A stretch of DNA of 64,000 nt from Methanolobus halotolerans (GTDB lineage: Archaea; Halobacteriota; Methanosarcinia; Methanosarcinales; Methanosarcinaceae), in NCBI RefSeq assembly GCF_004745425.1, contig NZ_PGGK01000001.1, positions 62,001 to 126,000 of the forward strand, in the 5' to 3' direction. A program made the position numbers and the translations under genes. The notes below the pieces were generated by a model. It was not told the DNA's origin. It was given only the letters and a program-made list of their open reading frames with translations, and made no database searches. Positions 1 through 9,322 of this stretch are shown here, one piece after another (within the stretch, counting starts at the first letter, position 1; each line of letters opens with the position of its first letter).

Positions 1-2114
1 CTTGCATTGATTCCTTCGGGATGTGTGAAGTTAAGATAAACAGTGGTGGTATTGTCCTCAGTGAACGAATTACTGGCAGGGAATCCATCAACATCACATG
101 TAAAATATGCTACAAGAGAGAAATTCTGAGGGCCCTCATTTATCTCTGTGCCATTTACTTCTACTGTATAGATCCCGGCAACAGGATTAGTCAATTCAAT
201 ACTTTCAACATTGTTTGTATCATCAGGCGCGTTACTTAGATCATAATTTCCATAATATGTACCCTCAGGGCCTGTAACTGTAAGATCAAGGTTATTTACA
301 AGTGTTTTACTTGCTGAAACCAGTCCCGGATAATCAGTCCAGACAAGTGTTACTCTGAGCATGTCCGATGAATCAGCTATATCGTAAGTCACATTCCACG
401 AATCGCTGGTGTTCAATGGTTTAACATTATCAAAATATCTGATAATTCTCGGGTATTGTGGATATACGGAATTCTCGACATCAACACGCCCCCAACCCTG
501 GGAGTAATCTGGCCTGCCGGTACTTTCTGGATCTATATCACGCGCTCCGTTGATTAACGTAGCTTTTATGAGTGCAGCACTGGGGTTGGGTACGTTCTCT
601 ATGTCCATATAGTACTGTCTTATTAGGGCAGCAGAACCTGCTACTATCGGTGTTGACATACTTGTGCCGCTCAGGTAAAGATAATCGCTATTAATTGCTT
701 TGCCATATTCAGTATCTGTAGTTGCCTCACTTGATCTTGTAGAAGCAATATATGTTCCCGGTGCAACCACATCAGGTTTTATTCGATCATCTGCGGTAGG
801 ACCGCGGCTACTAAACGATGCAACATCATTAACGTTATCCGAGTAATGTCCTTCTTCAGGTCTGTCATTTTCCGAAGCACCTACTGTCAGAGCGTTCTTT
901 GCTGTCGCCGGGTAACCGATTGTTTTACTGTCTGGACCCTCGTTACCTGCAGCAAAAACAATCAGCATATCAGGGTGCTTCCAGATGAACAAATCTACCT
1001 GTCGTGATTCCTCAGTATACTTCCCATTAACATCCCCTCCCCAACTATTAGAGTGTATTCTTGTACTTGTATCGGTATTATAGGTTTGCAGGAAAAGATC
1101 GTTTAAATCAGCTGGAAGAACTAAATTATCTTTAGACTTTCCAATTGCTTGAAATACTAATTTAGCCTCTGGTGCCATTCCTGCGTACTGTCCGCTGGAA
1201 CGATGGCCATTGCCTAAAACTGATCCCGCGACGTGAGTTCCATGGCCCGAATATAAATCTCTTGTATCTTTATCGCCTGCCACATCAAAAATCTCTATAA
1301 TCCTTCCCCTAAGGTCTTCATGCATTGTATTATCGTTCATGCCTGTATCAAGTCCGGTGTCACAAACAGCCACGATCTGTCCACTGCCGGTAAGCCCATA
1401 GTTTTCACGTGTTGTGTTCACAGTAATGATTTCTGCAGCAACATCGTTGTTGATAGTTGGCTGAACGTATTCCTCGATCCAGCTGACGCCATCAATTTCT
1501 GCTATTTCGGGCAGTTTATCAGACAGGGTGAGTACCCTTATCACATCACCGGAAACTGAAAGAACCTCCACACCGAGATTTTTGATCTCTGAACTTATCT
1601 TTTTGTTGTCAGATTCTGAGAAAAGCAGTACATGGTATGCTCTTTCATACTGGATATCGGTGGCTGATATCTGGAAATCTTCTTTCTCGGTAAGTCCGGG
1701 TTCATACTTATAGGAAGCCTGATACTCTCCTATCCATCTGACAAAATCAAGTGACTGTACCTGTACCTTCACATCATCGTTCATCCTGAAGATGAAAGCA
1801 TTGTTCGGAACATAGTCGTAGATTACAGCTCCCTTCGATATTATGTCCCTTTTCCATATTTCCCTTACAGGGCCGGTAAATTGTACTATGTAGTAATTTT
1901 CCGTATCTTTAATGGACATGGTCGAAATATCCCGGGCCGCTGTATCGTTGGTCTTTTTCTCAGATCCGGTAATTTTGTCAGTGTCTATGTGTCCGGCCTT
2001 TAGGAGAATGAGGTTGTTGTTGGCGAGATCTCTGTTATCGCTACTAGCTGAAGCATTTGATATCGTGAAAAGAATGAGGATTAATATTATCAGGGTCTTG
2101 TTTTTCATGTGCAT
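1..2114 (-). CDS. Secreted subtilisin-like serine protease (S8 family), 3' end outside window
   Basis: The reading frame stays open to the left edge, so the C-terminus is missing. The first 20 or so residues are a hydrophobic signal peptide (MKNKTLIILILILF...), which predicts export. The catalytic triad of an S8 peptidase is visible: Asp in CDTGLD (about residue 252), His in GHGTHVAG (about 291) and Ser in GTSMSTP (about 485). An N-terminal propeptide-like region of about 200 residues precedes the catalytic domain. A beta-rich domain (TVTGPEG...YTVEVNG) follows it, as in pre-peptidase C-terminal or P-domain proteins. Two in-frame ATGs lie at 2114 and 2108. I prefer 2114 because AGGA sits 9 nt upstream of it. 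The likely role is extracellular or S-layer-associated proteolysis. The substrate is unknown. Confidence 0.9.
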   Translation of the reverse strand, partial: MHMKNKTLIILILILFTISNASASSDNRDLANNNLILLKAGHIDTDKITGSEKKTNDTAARDISTMSIKDTENYYIVQFTGPVREIWKRDIISKGAVIYDYVPNNAFIFRMNDDVKVQVQSLDFVRWIGEYQASYKYEPGLTEKEDFQISATDIQYERAYHVLLFSESDNKKISSEIKNLGVEVLSVSGDVIRVLTLSDKLPEIAEIDGVSWIEEYVQPTINNDVAAEIITVNTTRENYGLTGSGQIVAVCDTGLDTGMNDNTMHEDLRGRIIEIFDVAGDKDTRDLYSGHGTHVAGSVLGNGHRSSGQYAGMAPEAKLVFQAIGKSKDNLVLPADLNDLFLQTYNTDTSTRIHSNSWGGDVNGKYTEESRQVDLFIWKHPDMLIVFAAGNEGPDSKTIGYPATAKNALTVGASENDRPEEGHYSDNVNDVASFSSRGPTADDRIKPDVVAPGTYIASTRSSEATTDTEYGKAINSDYLYLSGTSMSTPIVAGSAALIRQYYMDIENVPNPSAALIKATLINGARDIDPESTGRPDYSQGWGRVDVENSVYPQYPRIIRYFDNVKPLNTSDSWNVTYDIADSSDMLRVTLVWTDYPGLVSASKTLVNNLDLTVTGPEGTYYGNYDLSNAPDDTNNVESIELTNPVAGIYTVEVNGTEINEGPQNFSLVAYFTCDVDGFPASNSFTEDNTTTVYLNFTHPEGINA

Positions 2115-2356
2115 GAACCAACATCCTTTGGCTATACTCAGAATAACACGATATTATATTAAATATATTTATATCTAATGTCTAATAAAAAAATAAATCA
2201 TATCTCTGTAGAAATCATTGCTAATTGCAGTTTTCATATAAGCAGCTTTAGCTCCTCAAAATGATAGAGAAAACTGTGGAATAATTTGATGGACTCCAAT
2301 TTACATTACCATAAATATTAAAGTAAATGAGACAGAATATAAAAAGGGGAACTAAT
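2115..2356. promoter_or_regulatory. Divergent promoter region between protease and ABM-domain gene
   Basis: This 240-nt spacer holds no supported gene. The stretch 2150-2176 is almost pure A/T (TATTATATTAAATATATTTATA). It can supply a TATA box for the minus-strand protease, with transcription expected near 2128 and a short leader. A second A/T-rich segment around 2308-2322 (ataaatattaaag) can serve the plus-strand gene. Assignment is by position only. Confidence 0.4.
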
Positions 2357-2686
2357 GTGGATGAAGAAGCTATATACTCAGTTGGAGTCTGGTCTGTAAA
2401 AACCGGCAAAGAAGAAACCTTTTTAAGAACCTGGATGGATTTCGCTAATTGGACCATGCAAAGTCAAAAAGGGGCTTGTAACGTTATAATGTTACAAGAT
2501 TTGGAGCAAAAGAACAGGTTTATTTCTCTTGGTCCGTGGGATAATTTAGAAAGTTTGCAAGCATGGCGGGAAACTCTCGAATTTAAGACTGCTTTTGTGA
2601 AGTTCAAAGATCTATGTAATGAAATTGAACCACATACCATGAAAAAAGTGATTACTATTCCATCTCCACTGGTACAAAAAGAATAG
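2357..2686 (+). CDS. Antibiotic biosynthesis monooxygenase (ABM) domain protein
   Basis: This is a small single-domain protein of about 109 residues. The pattern is that of the ABM/dimeric alpha-beta barrel family: a first strand (YSVGVWSVKTG), a helix with ETFLRTWMDF, the strand NVIMLQDLEQKNRFISLGPW, and a helix starting LESLQAWRETLEF. Family members oxidise quinone-like or haem-like substrates or act as small stress proteins, so the actual substrate cannot be told. The frame also contains an ATG at 2327. GTG at 2357 is the better start because AAAGGGG lies 7 nt upstream of it, while the ATG has no Shine-Dalgarno. The gene stands alone and converges with the CobN-like gene. Confidence 0.75.
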   Translation: MDEEAIYSVGVWSVKTGKEETFLRTWMDFANWTMQSQKGACNVIMLQDLEQKNRFISLGPWDNLESLQAWRETLEFKTAFVKFKDLCNEIEPHTMKKVITIPSPLVQKE

Positions 2687-2913
2687 CTCATTTCAACTGA
2701 ATACTCACAATTTGCCACAAAGGCGAGGATATCCTCTGGATAACAAAATTCTAAGCCACACAAAGTATCCTATTCAGGGCTCTGTCAATATTCTGGTAGC
2801 AATAAAGTCAACGATTATTCGAAATGTACTGTATGGTTGTGGTGGAATATGTTACTTTCTCCCGATGAGGCTGATCCAGGGGGTTCCACAGGCCCCACAA
2901 ATAAAATTGAAGA

Positions 2914-2938
2914 GGCGCTTTTTGGCTTGAAAAGCGCC
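2914..2938. terminator. Bidirectional hairpin between convergent genes
   Basis: A perfect 9-bp stem (GGCGCTTTT / AAAAGCGCC) with a 7-nt loop lies 10 nt beyond the stop codon of the minus-strand CobN-like gene and about 230 nt beyond the ABM gene. The stem carries its own T and A runs on either strand, so it can work in both directions. The 2687-2913 stretch before it contains no gene I can support. Confidence 0.55.
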
Positions 2939-2948
2939 AAAAGAGTCG

Positions 2949-5900
2949 TTAAAACTTTCTCCTTCTCCAGAATCCTAGGTATATAGCTCCCACACCAGCT
3001 AATACCAATATAGATGCTATGACGTCCGAACCGGAGAATGAGGTGTTACTCCTGCTTTCGGGATTAGTGGTACTATCCTTGGTCATTTCGTAGCCTTCCA
3101 CATAGTTATCCGGGGACGGTGACTTTACAGAAGCTTCACTATCAAGGTCCGCACCTGCCCCGGCATCGTTTACAGTCTGGTTCCCTGAACCTGTTTCCAC
3201 TATGCTGAGCTCTTTGCCGGTATTACTTGAACTGGAAGTAGAACTGGCTGGATTCGTGGTGGATTCGGTTTTTTTATCAGCTGCAGTTGTGGCCGTCTTC
3301 ATAATCTCCCTGTACTGATCCATTTCTGCCTGACTGAGTTCTCCGGTCTCAACCATGGCCTGTGCTATTCCGTCCACAAAGTTCTGGTTCAGGATATTGC
3401 CGCATGTATGGTGACAGCATGTCGCACCGCTTTCAATTACGGATCTGACCTGTTCAGAAACAAGGTTTCGGAGAGCATCATCAGACGCATCCCAGCTATC
3501 CTTTCTGATGGTTTCGGTCATCCTGGCAACCATTGACTGGTAGGCATAAGGGTTGTTCTCCTTGAGCCAGTCGCTAAGCTCAGCATTGGCGAAGTAGTTG
3601 TCATAGACCTTGTTCCAGATATCATCACTTATAAGGTCTGGGTTAAGGGCTTCCCATCCCCAGAGGTTCTCAAGGAAGTTCTCCATCTCTCCAGCACCCT
3701 CAAAACCATGCTGCTGCATACCGCTTATCCAGGATGGGTTAAAATACCTTGCATAGAGTTCGTTTGCGATATAGGTCTGGAGTGTCTGTATCTCAAAGTC
3801 ATTGAGGTTCTGCAGGTTCACAACATACGCCTCAGGAGCAGTGCCGGAAATGTATTTGATGGCATTGTACAGTCCGCCCATGTACTGGTAGAAATCATCC
3901 GTATCAAGTGCACCATACGTATTGGAACTCCTGCTGTGGAATATGGTCTGTGTGTCTTTCAGGTTGTTCTCAAAGACAGCCGTATTATCGATATCCACTA
4001 CCCGGCCGGTTTGCTGTTTGATGTATTCGGCGATAGTCTGTCCCCAGATATCCTGGCCGTAGACGTAGCTCATCCTGCTGACATAAAGCTCTGCAAGCTC
4101 GGTGTTGTTCTCCCACGTGTCACTGGCGTCCACGGTGTTTGCCATGCCTGTTCCATAGTTCCCGTCGGCCGGACCGAATATCCTGAACAGTGCGACATCA
4201 AGTGAAAGATCCCTGTCCTGAATCGTTTCATTCAGGACTACCTGCAAAGCATCTGTGTTCTGTGCCACGTAGTTGTCATACTGGTCGCTCTCTTCCTGCT
4301 CATAGGCAAGCCTTACAGCCTTGTCTATCAACTGCACCTTCATAGGGAATGTGTCCCTGTACAGGCCGGATATCTGTACAATGACATCGACACGTGGTCT
4401 TCCCAGTTCGGAGGAGTCGATGAACTTAACGTCCTCCACCTTGCCGTTAGCAGAATTCCACACAGGTTCTATCCCCATCATGTAAAGGAGCTGTGACTCC
4501 ATGATGCCTTGATGGCGTGTGGATTCTCCTGCCCAGAGGATGTACCCCACCTTTGTGGGATATTCCCCATTCTCTGCATAATATTCAGTAAGCCAATGGT
4601 CAACAAGGGCCTTACCCTGCTCCCAGGCCTGTTTTGTTGGAATTAGCTGTTCGTCAAAGGCATAGAAATTGCTGCCTGAAGGCAACGTGTCCGGACGCAG
4701 TACCGGGTCACCGCCAAGGTTTGGTCGTATGTATTCTCCATTCATGGCCTTGAGGACCTGCTGGACCTCGTTTTCTGCCTCAGCAAGCATTTCTGCATAA
4801 TCAATAGCAGTGCTCAGGTATGTCTCGATATCTGTGGAAGTGGTGCCAAGTATCTGTATTTGTGCATCAGTTATGTCATCTTCTTCCAAAAGTACCTTTG
4901 ACAGCAGGTCGTAATTTGCAGAATCCGAATCATTGTATGTTGCAACCTGTTCAGCAAACCCGCTGCCAAGCATAGAATTGACCATTCCCACAAGTTCCTG
5001 GTCCTCGGGTGCTTCCCCGAGTATGTGCAGGCCGTATGGCATTGACAGGCTCCTGAGTTCATAGAGTACATCCGTGAGCTCATCAAGGAATTCATCAACT
5101 GTCTCATTGTTGTCAGCTAAGGCCATGTTGACATGCTCATCAAGCCCAAGCTCAATTGCCAGATCAATTATGTCCTGCAGATGAGCCTGTTTCAGGTCAT
5201 CATCCTCTGCAAAAGAGGTCTGGTAGGATGTTATCTCACTGCTGAGGGCGCTGTAATTGCCGTATAGGCCGGCAGATACTACAGGTGGTATCAGGTGGTC
5301 GATAACGACAGCATTTCCCCTGCGTTTTGCCTGCATGCCTTCACCCATTCCGTCCATTACATATGGATAGATGACCGGTATGTCCCCGAGCATGAGTGCA
5401 GGCCATTCGTCGCTGAGCAGGCAGAAGTCTTTCCCTGGCAGCCACTCAACAGTACCGTGCCTTCCCATGTTTACCATCACATCGGCATCGAACTCGTGCT
5501 GCAGCCAGAGATAGAATGCAATGTACTGATGGTGAGGCGGCAGTTCAGTATCATGATAGAGCACTTCATTGTCCTGCAGCCATCCTCTTGTGGGTTGGGG
5601 TGCAAGGACCACATTATCACTGAGCCGGATCTCAGGGATGACAATGAACCTGTCACCGTTGTCGTCTGTGTGGACCATTATCTCCCCGGGAGCCTCACCC
5701 CACATATCAATGACCTCTTTTCTTCTATCTTCAGGAAGCTCATTGAACCATGACAAGTAAGTGCTCTCGGGAAGCAGCACGACCTCTCCTGTCTCAACAA
5801 GTTTTTCAAGTTCTCCGGGGGCCCATGTCCCGACATTCCTTCCCTGATGAATCATGAGGTTAACAAGCTCTGTCTTGTTGGGTAGCAGGCTACTATCCAC

Positions 5901-8180
5901 ATTGTAACCTGCATCTGCCATACCTTCGAGAAGGTTGACGATACTTGGTGTGACTTCAAGATACGATGCACCGATGTTGTCTTTGCCTCCGCCATGATTG
6001 TAGTAGATGATGGCAACCTTCTTGTCAGCTTCATCCTTGATGCCGAGATTTGCCTGGGAAGTAGTGCGGTCAACCAGCCACTGTACCTGTCCATTGTGAG
6101 CAATGTATTTCTCAGCAGTACTGTTTTCCAAGCGCATTGTCTCCTTGGCGCCGAACATGATTGGGTCGATCATCCCTTCTGTTTCCGGGCCATATATCCT
6201 GAGCATATTAGTAACTGGTAAAGGAGTGCTCGTTCCTATCCACTGGCTCGTGTTCATATATCCGTTGAGTATGGCATTCACGATGGGAACTCCAAGTTCC
6301 TCTGTCTGAAAATAATTGCCACGGTAGTGAAGGGAAACAACAGTATTCACTTTTGTCCGGTTACTGTGATTCAGGTAACTATCCATGTAATTATCAGCAT
6401 TACCATAACATGCAACTACATTCACACCCTTCTCTTCAAAACCCTCTATGAGTCTGTCGATGGGGTCCATGTCATCAGGGTAGTATGACCTATAAAATGT
6501 GATGCCCACGGTTGCTGCATTCTCATCAAATGCATGGCCATTTGTCCTGCCTGCATACCATTCAAAATACTCATCTGCACTATTTGTGAAGTATTCAGTA
6601 ACCGTTGATGTCATTGCAGGATGATAGATTGCGCTATCAAGACCTGTCGGTCCCTCATATTTTAAGTCCGATCGATTGCAGAAAGTCTGTGACAGATAGA
6701 AAATCAGATTGTCAAAATTTGCTTCATCAGAAGACCCTCCTGACCAATAATTAGAAAGATACTTCTTAAATTCGGTCTCATCTGCAAACTGTGCGGGTAT
6801 GTCGTAATCACTCTCTGGCAAATATGTGTTCGAACCTATTACAACTGCTCCGTTATCAATTGCATCTTGGACTGTATTCTCAAGAATGCCTGCACTCTGG
6901 GTCACCATTACGATATAGATTATATCTTCCTGGCTGAGGTCTATATTGTCAGGTATTTTGGTCGTTACATAATGTTTGAAAGTTATATTAAGGTCAGTAT
7001 TGGCATTGATTCTTTCGGCAACGGAATCAAGTTGATTCTCATAGGACGAATAACCTGTAACAAAGGAGATGTTAAGGTGAGGAGCATTATTCCTCTCTGC
7101 GGATTGTCGTTGTTTTAACAGGACTACGTTACTTGCTTTGTAATAGTAATTACTCATTGCGTAGAGGTATGTAGATCCCTCTATAGCAGACCTGTCAAGA
7201 TATGCAAGCACTTCATTCTCATCGATATCTGAACCACTAGCTATCTCCACTTCAAGTTCCGTAATATCTGAACCGTTCAAACTGACATCCGTTTTTCCGT
7301 TATACCATCTCCATTCCTGATATTTATTGGAATATGAATTGTTAACTGCGTACAGGATATATTCACCATTTGGTATGTCCTCAAAAACAAAATTTCCCTC
7401 ATAATCACTGATTGTGTTAGCTACCAATTCATCAGTTCGTTTGTCTACAAGGGTCAATGTGCTTGCTTTGTAATAGTAATTGCTCATTGCGTAAAGATAT
7501 GTGGTTCCCTCTATGGTTGACCTTTCAAGGTACGCAAGCACTTCATTCTCATCGATATCCGAACCACTAGCTACTTCCACATCAAGGTTCGTAATATCTG
7601 AACCGTTCAAACTGATGTCCGTTTTTCCGTTATACCATCTCCATTCCTGATATTTATTGGAATATGAATTGTTAACGGCATATAGTATATACTCCCCGTT
7701 TGGAATATCTTCAAAAACAAAATATCCTTCCGAATCACTGGTCGTATTAGCAACTGGTTCATCAGTCTGCTTATCAACAAGTACCAGTGTGCTTGCTTTG
7801 TAATAGTAATTGCTCATTGCGTAGAGGTATGTAAATCCTTCTATTGCTGACCTGTCAAGATATGCAAGCACTTCATTCTCATCGATATCCGAACCACTAG
7901 CTACTTCCACGTCAAGTTCCGTAATATCTGAACCGTTCACACTGACATCCGTTTTTCCGTTATACCATCTCCATTCCTGATATTTATTGGAATATGAATT
8001 GTTAACGGCATATAGTATATACTCCCCATTTGGAATATCTTCAAAAACAAAATTTCCGTCAGAATCGCTGGTCGTATTAGCAACCAAGTAATAATCACTT
8101 CCAGCTGCAGATGCAACCGTGATAAGTGAAGTTAACAACAATACACTTAATACTATTACCAATATATTTCTTTCTTGCAT
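2949..8180 (-). CDS. Surface-anchored CobN/magnesium-chelatase H-like protein with N-terminal tandem repeats
   Basis: The protein has 1743 residues, longer than typical CobN (about 1270). From the N-terminus it carries a signal peptide (residues 1-25), then three near-identical 110-residue units of carboxypeptidase-regulatory-like type (GNFVFEDIPNGEYILYAV...). A CobN/BchH-like body follows from about residue 350 to 1600, with VNMGRHGTVEWLPGK and GYILWAGESTRHQGI as typical signatures. Then come a CCHHTCGN motif, a Ser/Thr/Asn-rich linker and a C-terminal membrane helix ending in RRRKF. This architecture places the chelatase-like body outside the cell. True CobN inserts cobalt into hydrogenobyrinate diamide in the cytoplasm with AAA+ partners, and no such partner is encoded here. 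I chose the ATG at 8180 because GGTGAT lies just upstream and the signal peptide starts there; the longer frame to 8222 would add 14 residues. It sits downstream of ExbB/ExbD-like genes. Function is unknown; tetrapyrrole or metal binding is inferred. Confidence 0.85.
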   Translation of the reverse strand: MQERNILVIVLSVLLLTSLITVASAAGSDYYLVANTTSDSDGNFVFEDIPNGEYILYAVNNSYSNKYQEWRWYNGKTDVSVNGSDITELDVEVASGSDIDENEVLAYLDRSAIEGFTYLYAMSNYYYKASTLVLVDKQTDEPVANTTSDSEGYFVFEDIPNGEYILYAVNNSYSNKYQEWRWYNGKTDISLNGSDITNLDVEVASGSDIDENEVLAYLERSTIEGTTYLYAMSNYYYKASTLTLVDKRTDELVANTISDYEGNFVFEDIPNGEYILYAVNNSYSNKYQEWRWYNGKTDVSLNGSDITELEVEIASGSDIDENEVLAYLDRSAIEGSTYLYAMSNYYYKASNVVLLKQRQSAERNNAPHLNISFVTGYSSYENQLDSVAERINANTDLNITFKHYVTTKIPDNIDLSQEDIIYIVMVTQSAGILENTVQDAIDNGAVVIGSNTYLPESDYDIPAQFADETEFKKYLSNYWSGGSSDEANFDNLIFYLSQTFCNRSDLKYEGPTGLDSAIYHPAMTSTVTEYFTNSADEYFEWYAGRTNGHAFDENAATVGITFYRSYYPDDMDPIDRLIEGFEEKGVNVVACYGNADNYMDSYLNHSNRTKVNTVVSLHYRGNYFQTEELGVPIVNAILNGYMNTSQWIGTSTPLPVTNMLRIYGPETEGMIDPIMFGAKETMRLENSTAEKYIAHNGQVQWLVDRTTSQANLGIKDEADKKVAIIYYNHGGGKDNIGASYLEVTPSIVNLLEGMADAGYNVDSSLLPNKTELVNLMIHQGRNVGTWAPGELEKLVETGEVVLLPESTYLSWFNELPEDRRKEVIDMWGEAPGEIMVHTDDNGDRFIVIPEIRLSDNVVLAPQPTRGWLQDNEVLYHDTELPPHHQYIAFYLWLQHEFDADVMVNMGRHGTVEWLPGKDFCLLSDEWPALMLGDIPVIYPYVMDGMGEGMQAKRRGNAVVIDHLIPPVVSAGLYGNYSALSSEITSYQTSFAEDDDLKQAHLQDIIDLAIELGLDEHVNMALADNNETVDEFLDELTDVLYELRSLSMPYGLHILGEAPEDQELVGMVNSMLGSGFAEQVATYNDSDSANYDLLSKVLLEEDDITDAQIQILGTTSTDIETYLSTAIDYAEMLAEAENEVQQVLKAMNGEYIRPNLGGDPVLRPDTLPSGSNFYAFDEQLIPTKQAWEQGKALVDHWLTEYYAENGEYPTKVGYILWAGESTRHQGIMESQLLYMMGIEPVWNSANGKVEDVKFIDSSELGRPRVDVIVQISGLYRDTFPMKVQLIDKAVRLAYEQEESDQYDNYVAQNTDALQVVLNETIQDRDLSLDVALFRIFGPADGNYGTGMANTVDASDTWENNTELAELYVSRMSYVYGQDIWGQTIAEYIKQQTGRVVDIDNTAVFENNLKDTQTIFHSRSSNTYGALDTDDFYQYMGGLYNAIKYISGTAPEAYVVNLQNLNDFEIQTLQTYIANELYARYFNPSWISGMQQHGFEGAGEMENFLENLWGWEALNPDLISDDIWNKVYDNYFANAELSDWLKENNPYAYQSMVARMTETIRKDSWDASDDALRNLVSEQVRSVIESGATCCHHTCGNILNQNFVDGIAQAMVETGELSQAEMDQYREIMKTATTAADKKTESTTNPASSTSSSSNTGKELSIVETGSGNQTVNDAGAGADLDSEASVKSPSPDNYVEGYEMTKDSTTNPESRSNTSFSGSDVIASILVLAGVGAIYLGFWRRRKF
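7089..8078 (-). repeat. Three tandem 330-bp coding repeats in the CobN-like gene
   Basis: The units 8078-7749, 7748-7419 and 7418-7089 repeat with an exact 330-nt period, seen for example in the blocks at 7201, 7531 and 7861 that all read ta(t/c)gcaagcacttcattctc. Each encodes 110 residues, including EYILYAVNNSYSNKYQEWRW and a YLYAMSNYYYKAS tail. The DNA copies are nearly identical over long stretches, so they are recent duplications or are kept alike by gene conversion. They add an extracellular stalk or ligand-binding module. Confidence 0.9.
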
Positions 8181-8300
8181 GTTATCACCGATGGCGTGTG
8201 AGCACTTCGGGAGCGCCGCCAAGCTTTTTCCGAAGTGCTCGAATCACTTTTTTTGTTCTTTAGTTCTCTGAATTTCACATCATATTAAATATAACTTGAT
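8181..8300 (-). promoter_or_regulatory. Promoter and hairpin leader of the CobN-like gene
   Basis: On the minus strand a TATA-like TTATATTTAA lies at 8294-8285, placing transcription start near 8263. The leader then contains a perfect 11-bp inverted repeat, GAGCACTTCGG (8200-8210) and CCGAAGTGCTC (8230-8240), around a 19-nt loop rich in G and C. It ends about 20 nt before the ATG. It could act as an RNA structure covering the start region or as a protein operator. The gene may therefore be controlled separately from the upstream ExbB/ExbD genes. Confidence 0.5.
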
Positions 8301-8337
8301 TTAAAACACTTTAATTTGCGCAAGTCAATGAAAAAAA

Positions 8338-8700
8338 TTAAGTAGAGAACTCGTTGTCATCCTCCGGCACATAGACCACTCTCCCGTCAGCCAGTTTGTA
8401 CGCAGTACCCAAGGCCTCGCCTGTACCACCTCCGATCTGGTCGGTCATGTTCAGGACCTCTATAGGTTGACCTTTTTCTTTGATGATTATTTTCATATCC
8501 TCTTGACCCGGATTCTTTACGATGGTGATATCATCTGTGGGGCTGAGGAGTTCAGGTAGCTGATAGGACATCACCAGTGCCACCAGCAGTGCCACAGAGA
8601 AGACCATGGCAATATCAAAGAGGTTGGCAACACCTGTGAGGGGATTCTGCTCATCTTCGTTGTTTATCAATCCCGTTCGCCTGTATCTTCTGCGTTTCAT
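8338..8700 (-). CDS. DUF2149 protein, ExbD-like
   Basis: This 120-residue protein has a basic N-terminus (MKRRRYRR), one membrane helix (residues about 28-50, NLFDIAMVFSVALLVALVM) and an outer C-terminal domain. An Asp at the start of the helix matches the proton-carrying Asp of ExbD/TolR proteins, and the gene overlaps the ExbB-like gene by 4 nt, as exbB and exbD often do. The likely role is the stator partner in a proton-driven channel, inferred from topology and neighbourhood. It ends 158 nt before the start of the CobN-like gene. Confidence 0.75.
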   Translation of the reverse strand: MKRRRYRRTGLINNEDEQNPLTGVANLFDIAMVFSVALLVALVMSYQLPELLSPTDDITIVKNPGQEDMKIIIKEKGQPIEVLNMTDQIGGGTGEALGTAYKLADGRVVYVPEDDNEFST

Positions 8701-9320
8701 TCTCCTACCTCGAGTGTGTCCAGAATGTAATTGATATCAGCCATGTCCTGCCAGTACCATCTTTTCCTTACCTGGGTAAGCACATAGCCTATGGTTCCTG
8801 CAAAGAGCCCGACTACGGTTGTTGCAAAGGCAATCATAAGGTTGTTTGCAAGCTGCACGATGTCACCCTCTGACAATCCGATGAGTGCTGGTCCTAGGGG
8901 AATAAGGGTTCCCATCAGGCCCAGCATCGGTGCGATGGTTGCCACGATCCTGGTCTGCTCAAGACGCTTTGCCATCCTGATCTCATACTCCTGTGATAGC
9001 CATTCGATAGCAGGGATCATGTTCTTTTCCAGATGGGCTGCTGCCTCCATTGCAAAATTTGTTACCATGAAGTTCTGACTGATACTTCGAAGGGCTTCTG
9101 CAGCTGTTCCAAGTGATTTGTCAGTAAGCTTATTCCTGGCCTCAAGACAACAATTCTCAAGGTTGCTCACATCACGACTACGTTTTGCATATTCCGACAG
9201 GAACTCTCCTATAAGGATCAGTGAAAAGAGTACCAGTAACAGGAGTATGATCACGACCGGGTATAGCAGTGAAGATGAGAACGTGTACAGTATGGCGAAC
9301 AAAGACGAAGTTATATCCAT
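8697..9320 (-). CDS. MotA/TolQ/ExbB-type proton channel protein
   Basis: This 207-residue protein has an N-terminal membrane helix (about residues 15-38), a cytoplasmic helical stretch, and two further helices joined by the family signature TIAPMLGLMGTLIPLGPALIG and FATTVVGLFAGTIGY. This is the ExbB/TolQ fold, which uses the ion gradient to drive a partner protein. Its partner is the overlapping DUF2149/ExbD-like gene. Bacterial ExbB/ExbD energise TonB and outer-membrane receptors. This archaeon should lack an outer membrane, so the driven protein must be something else, and the surface CobN-like protein next door is the obvious candidate. Confidence 0.88.
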   Translation of the reverse strand: MDITSSLFAILYTFSSSLLYPVVIILLLLVLFSLILIGEFLSEYAKRSRDVSNLENCCLEARNKLTDKSLGTAAEALRSISQNFMVTNFAMEAAAHLEKNMIPAIEWLSQEYEIRMAKRLEQTRIVATIAPMLGLMGTLIPLGPALIGLSEGDIVQLANNLMIAFATTVVGLFAGTIGYVLTQVRKRWYWQDMADINYILDTLEVGE

Positions 9321-9322
9321 TT

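Noticed and set aside
2725-2736. GAGGATATCCTC palindrome after the ABM gene
   Set aside because: A 12-bp palindrome in a convergent spacer with no promoter nearby; chance is the simplest reading.
2712-2930. A 72-codon plus-strand frame between the ABM and CobN-like genes
   Set aside because: Composition is unlike a protein, there is no ribosome site and no transposase or other domain.
3708-7118. Several plus-strand reading frames of 60 to 165 codons opposite the CobN-like gene
   Set aside because: They lie wholly inside a well-supported minus-strand gene, have no recognisable domains and lack ribosome sites.
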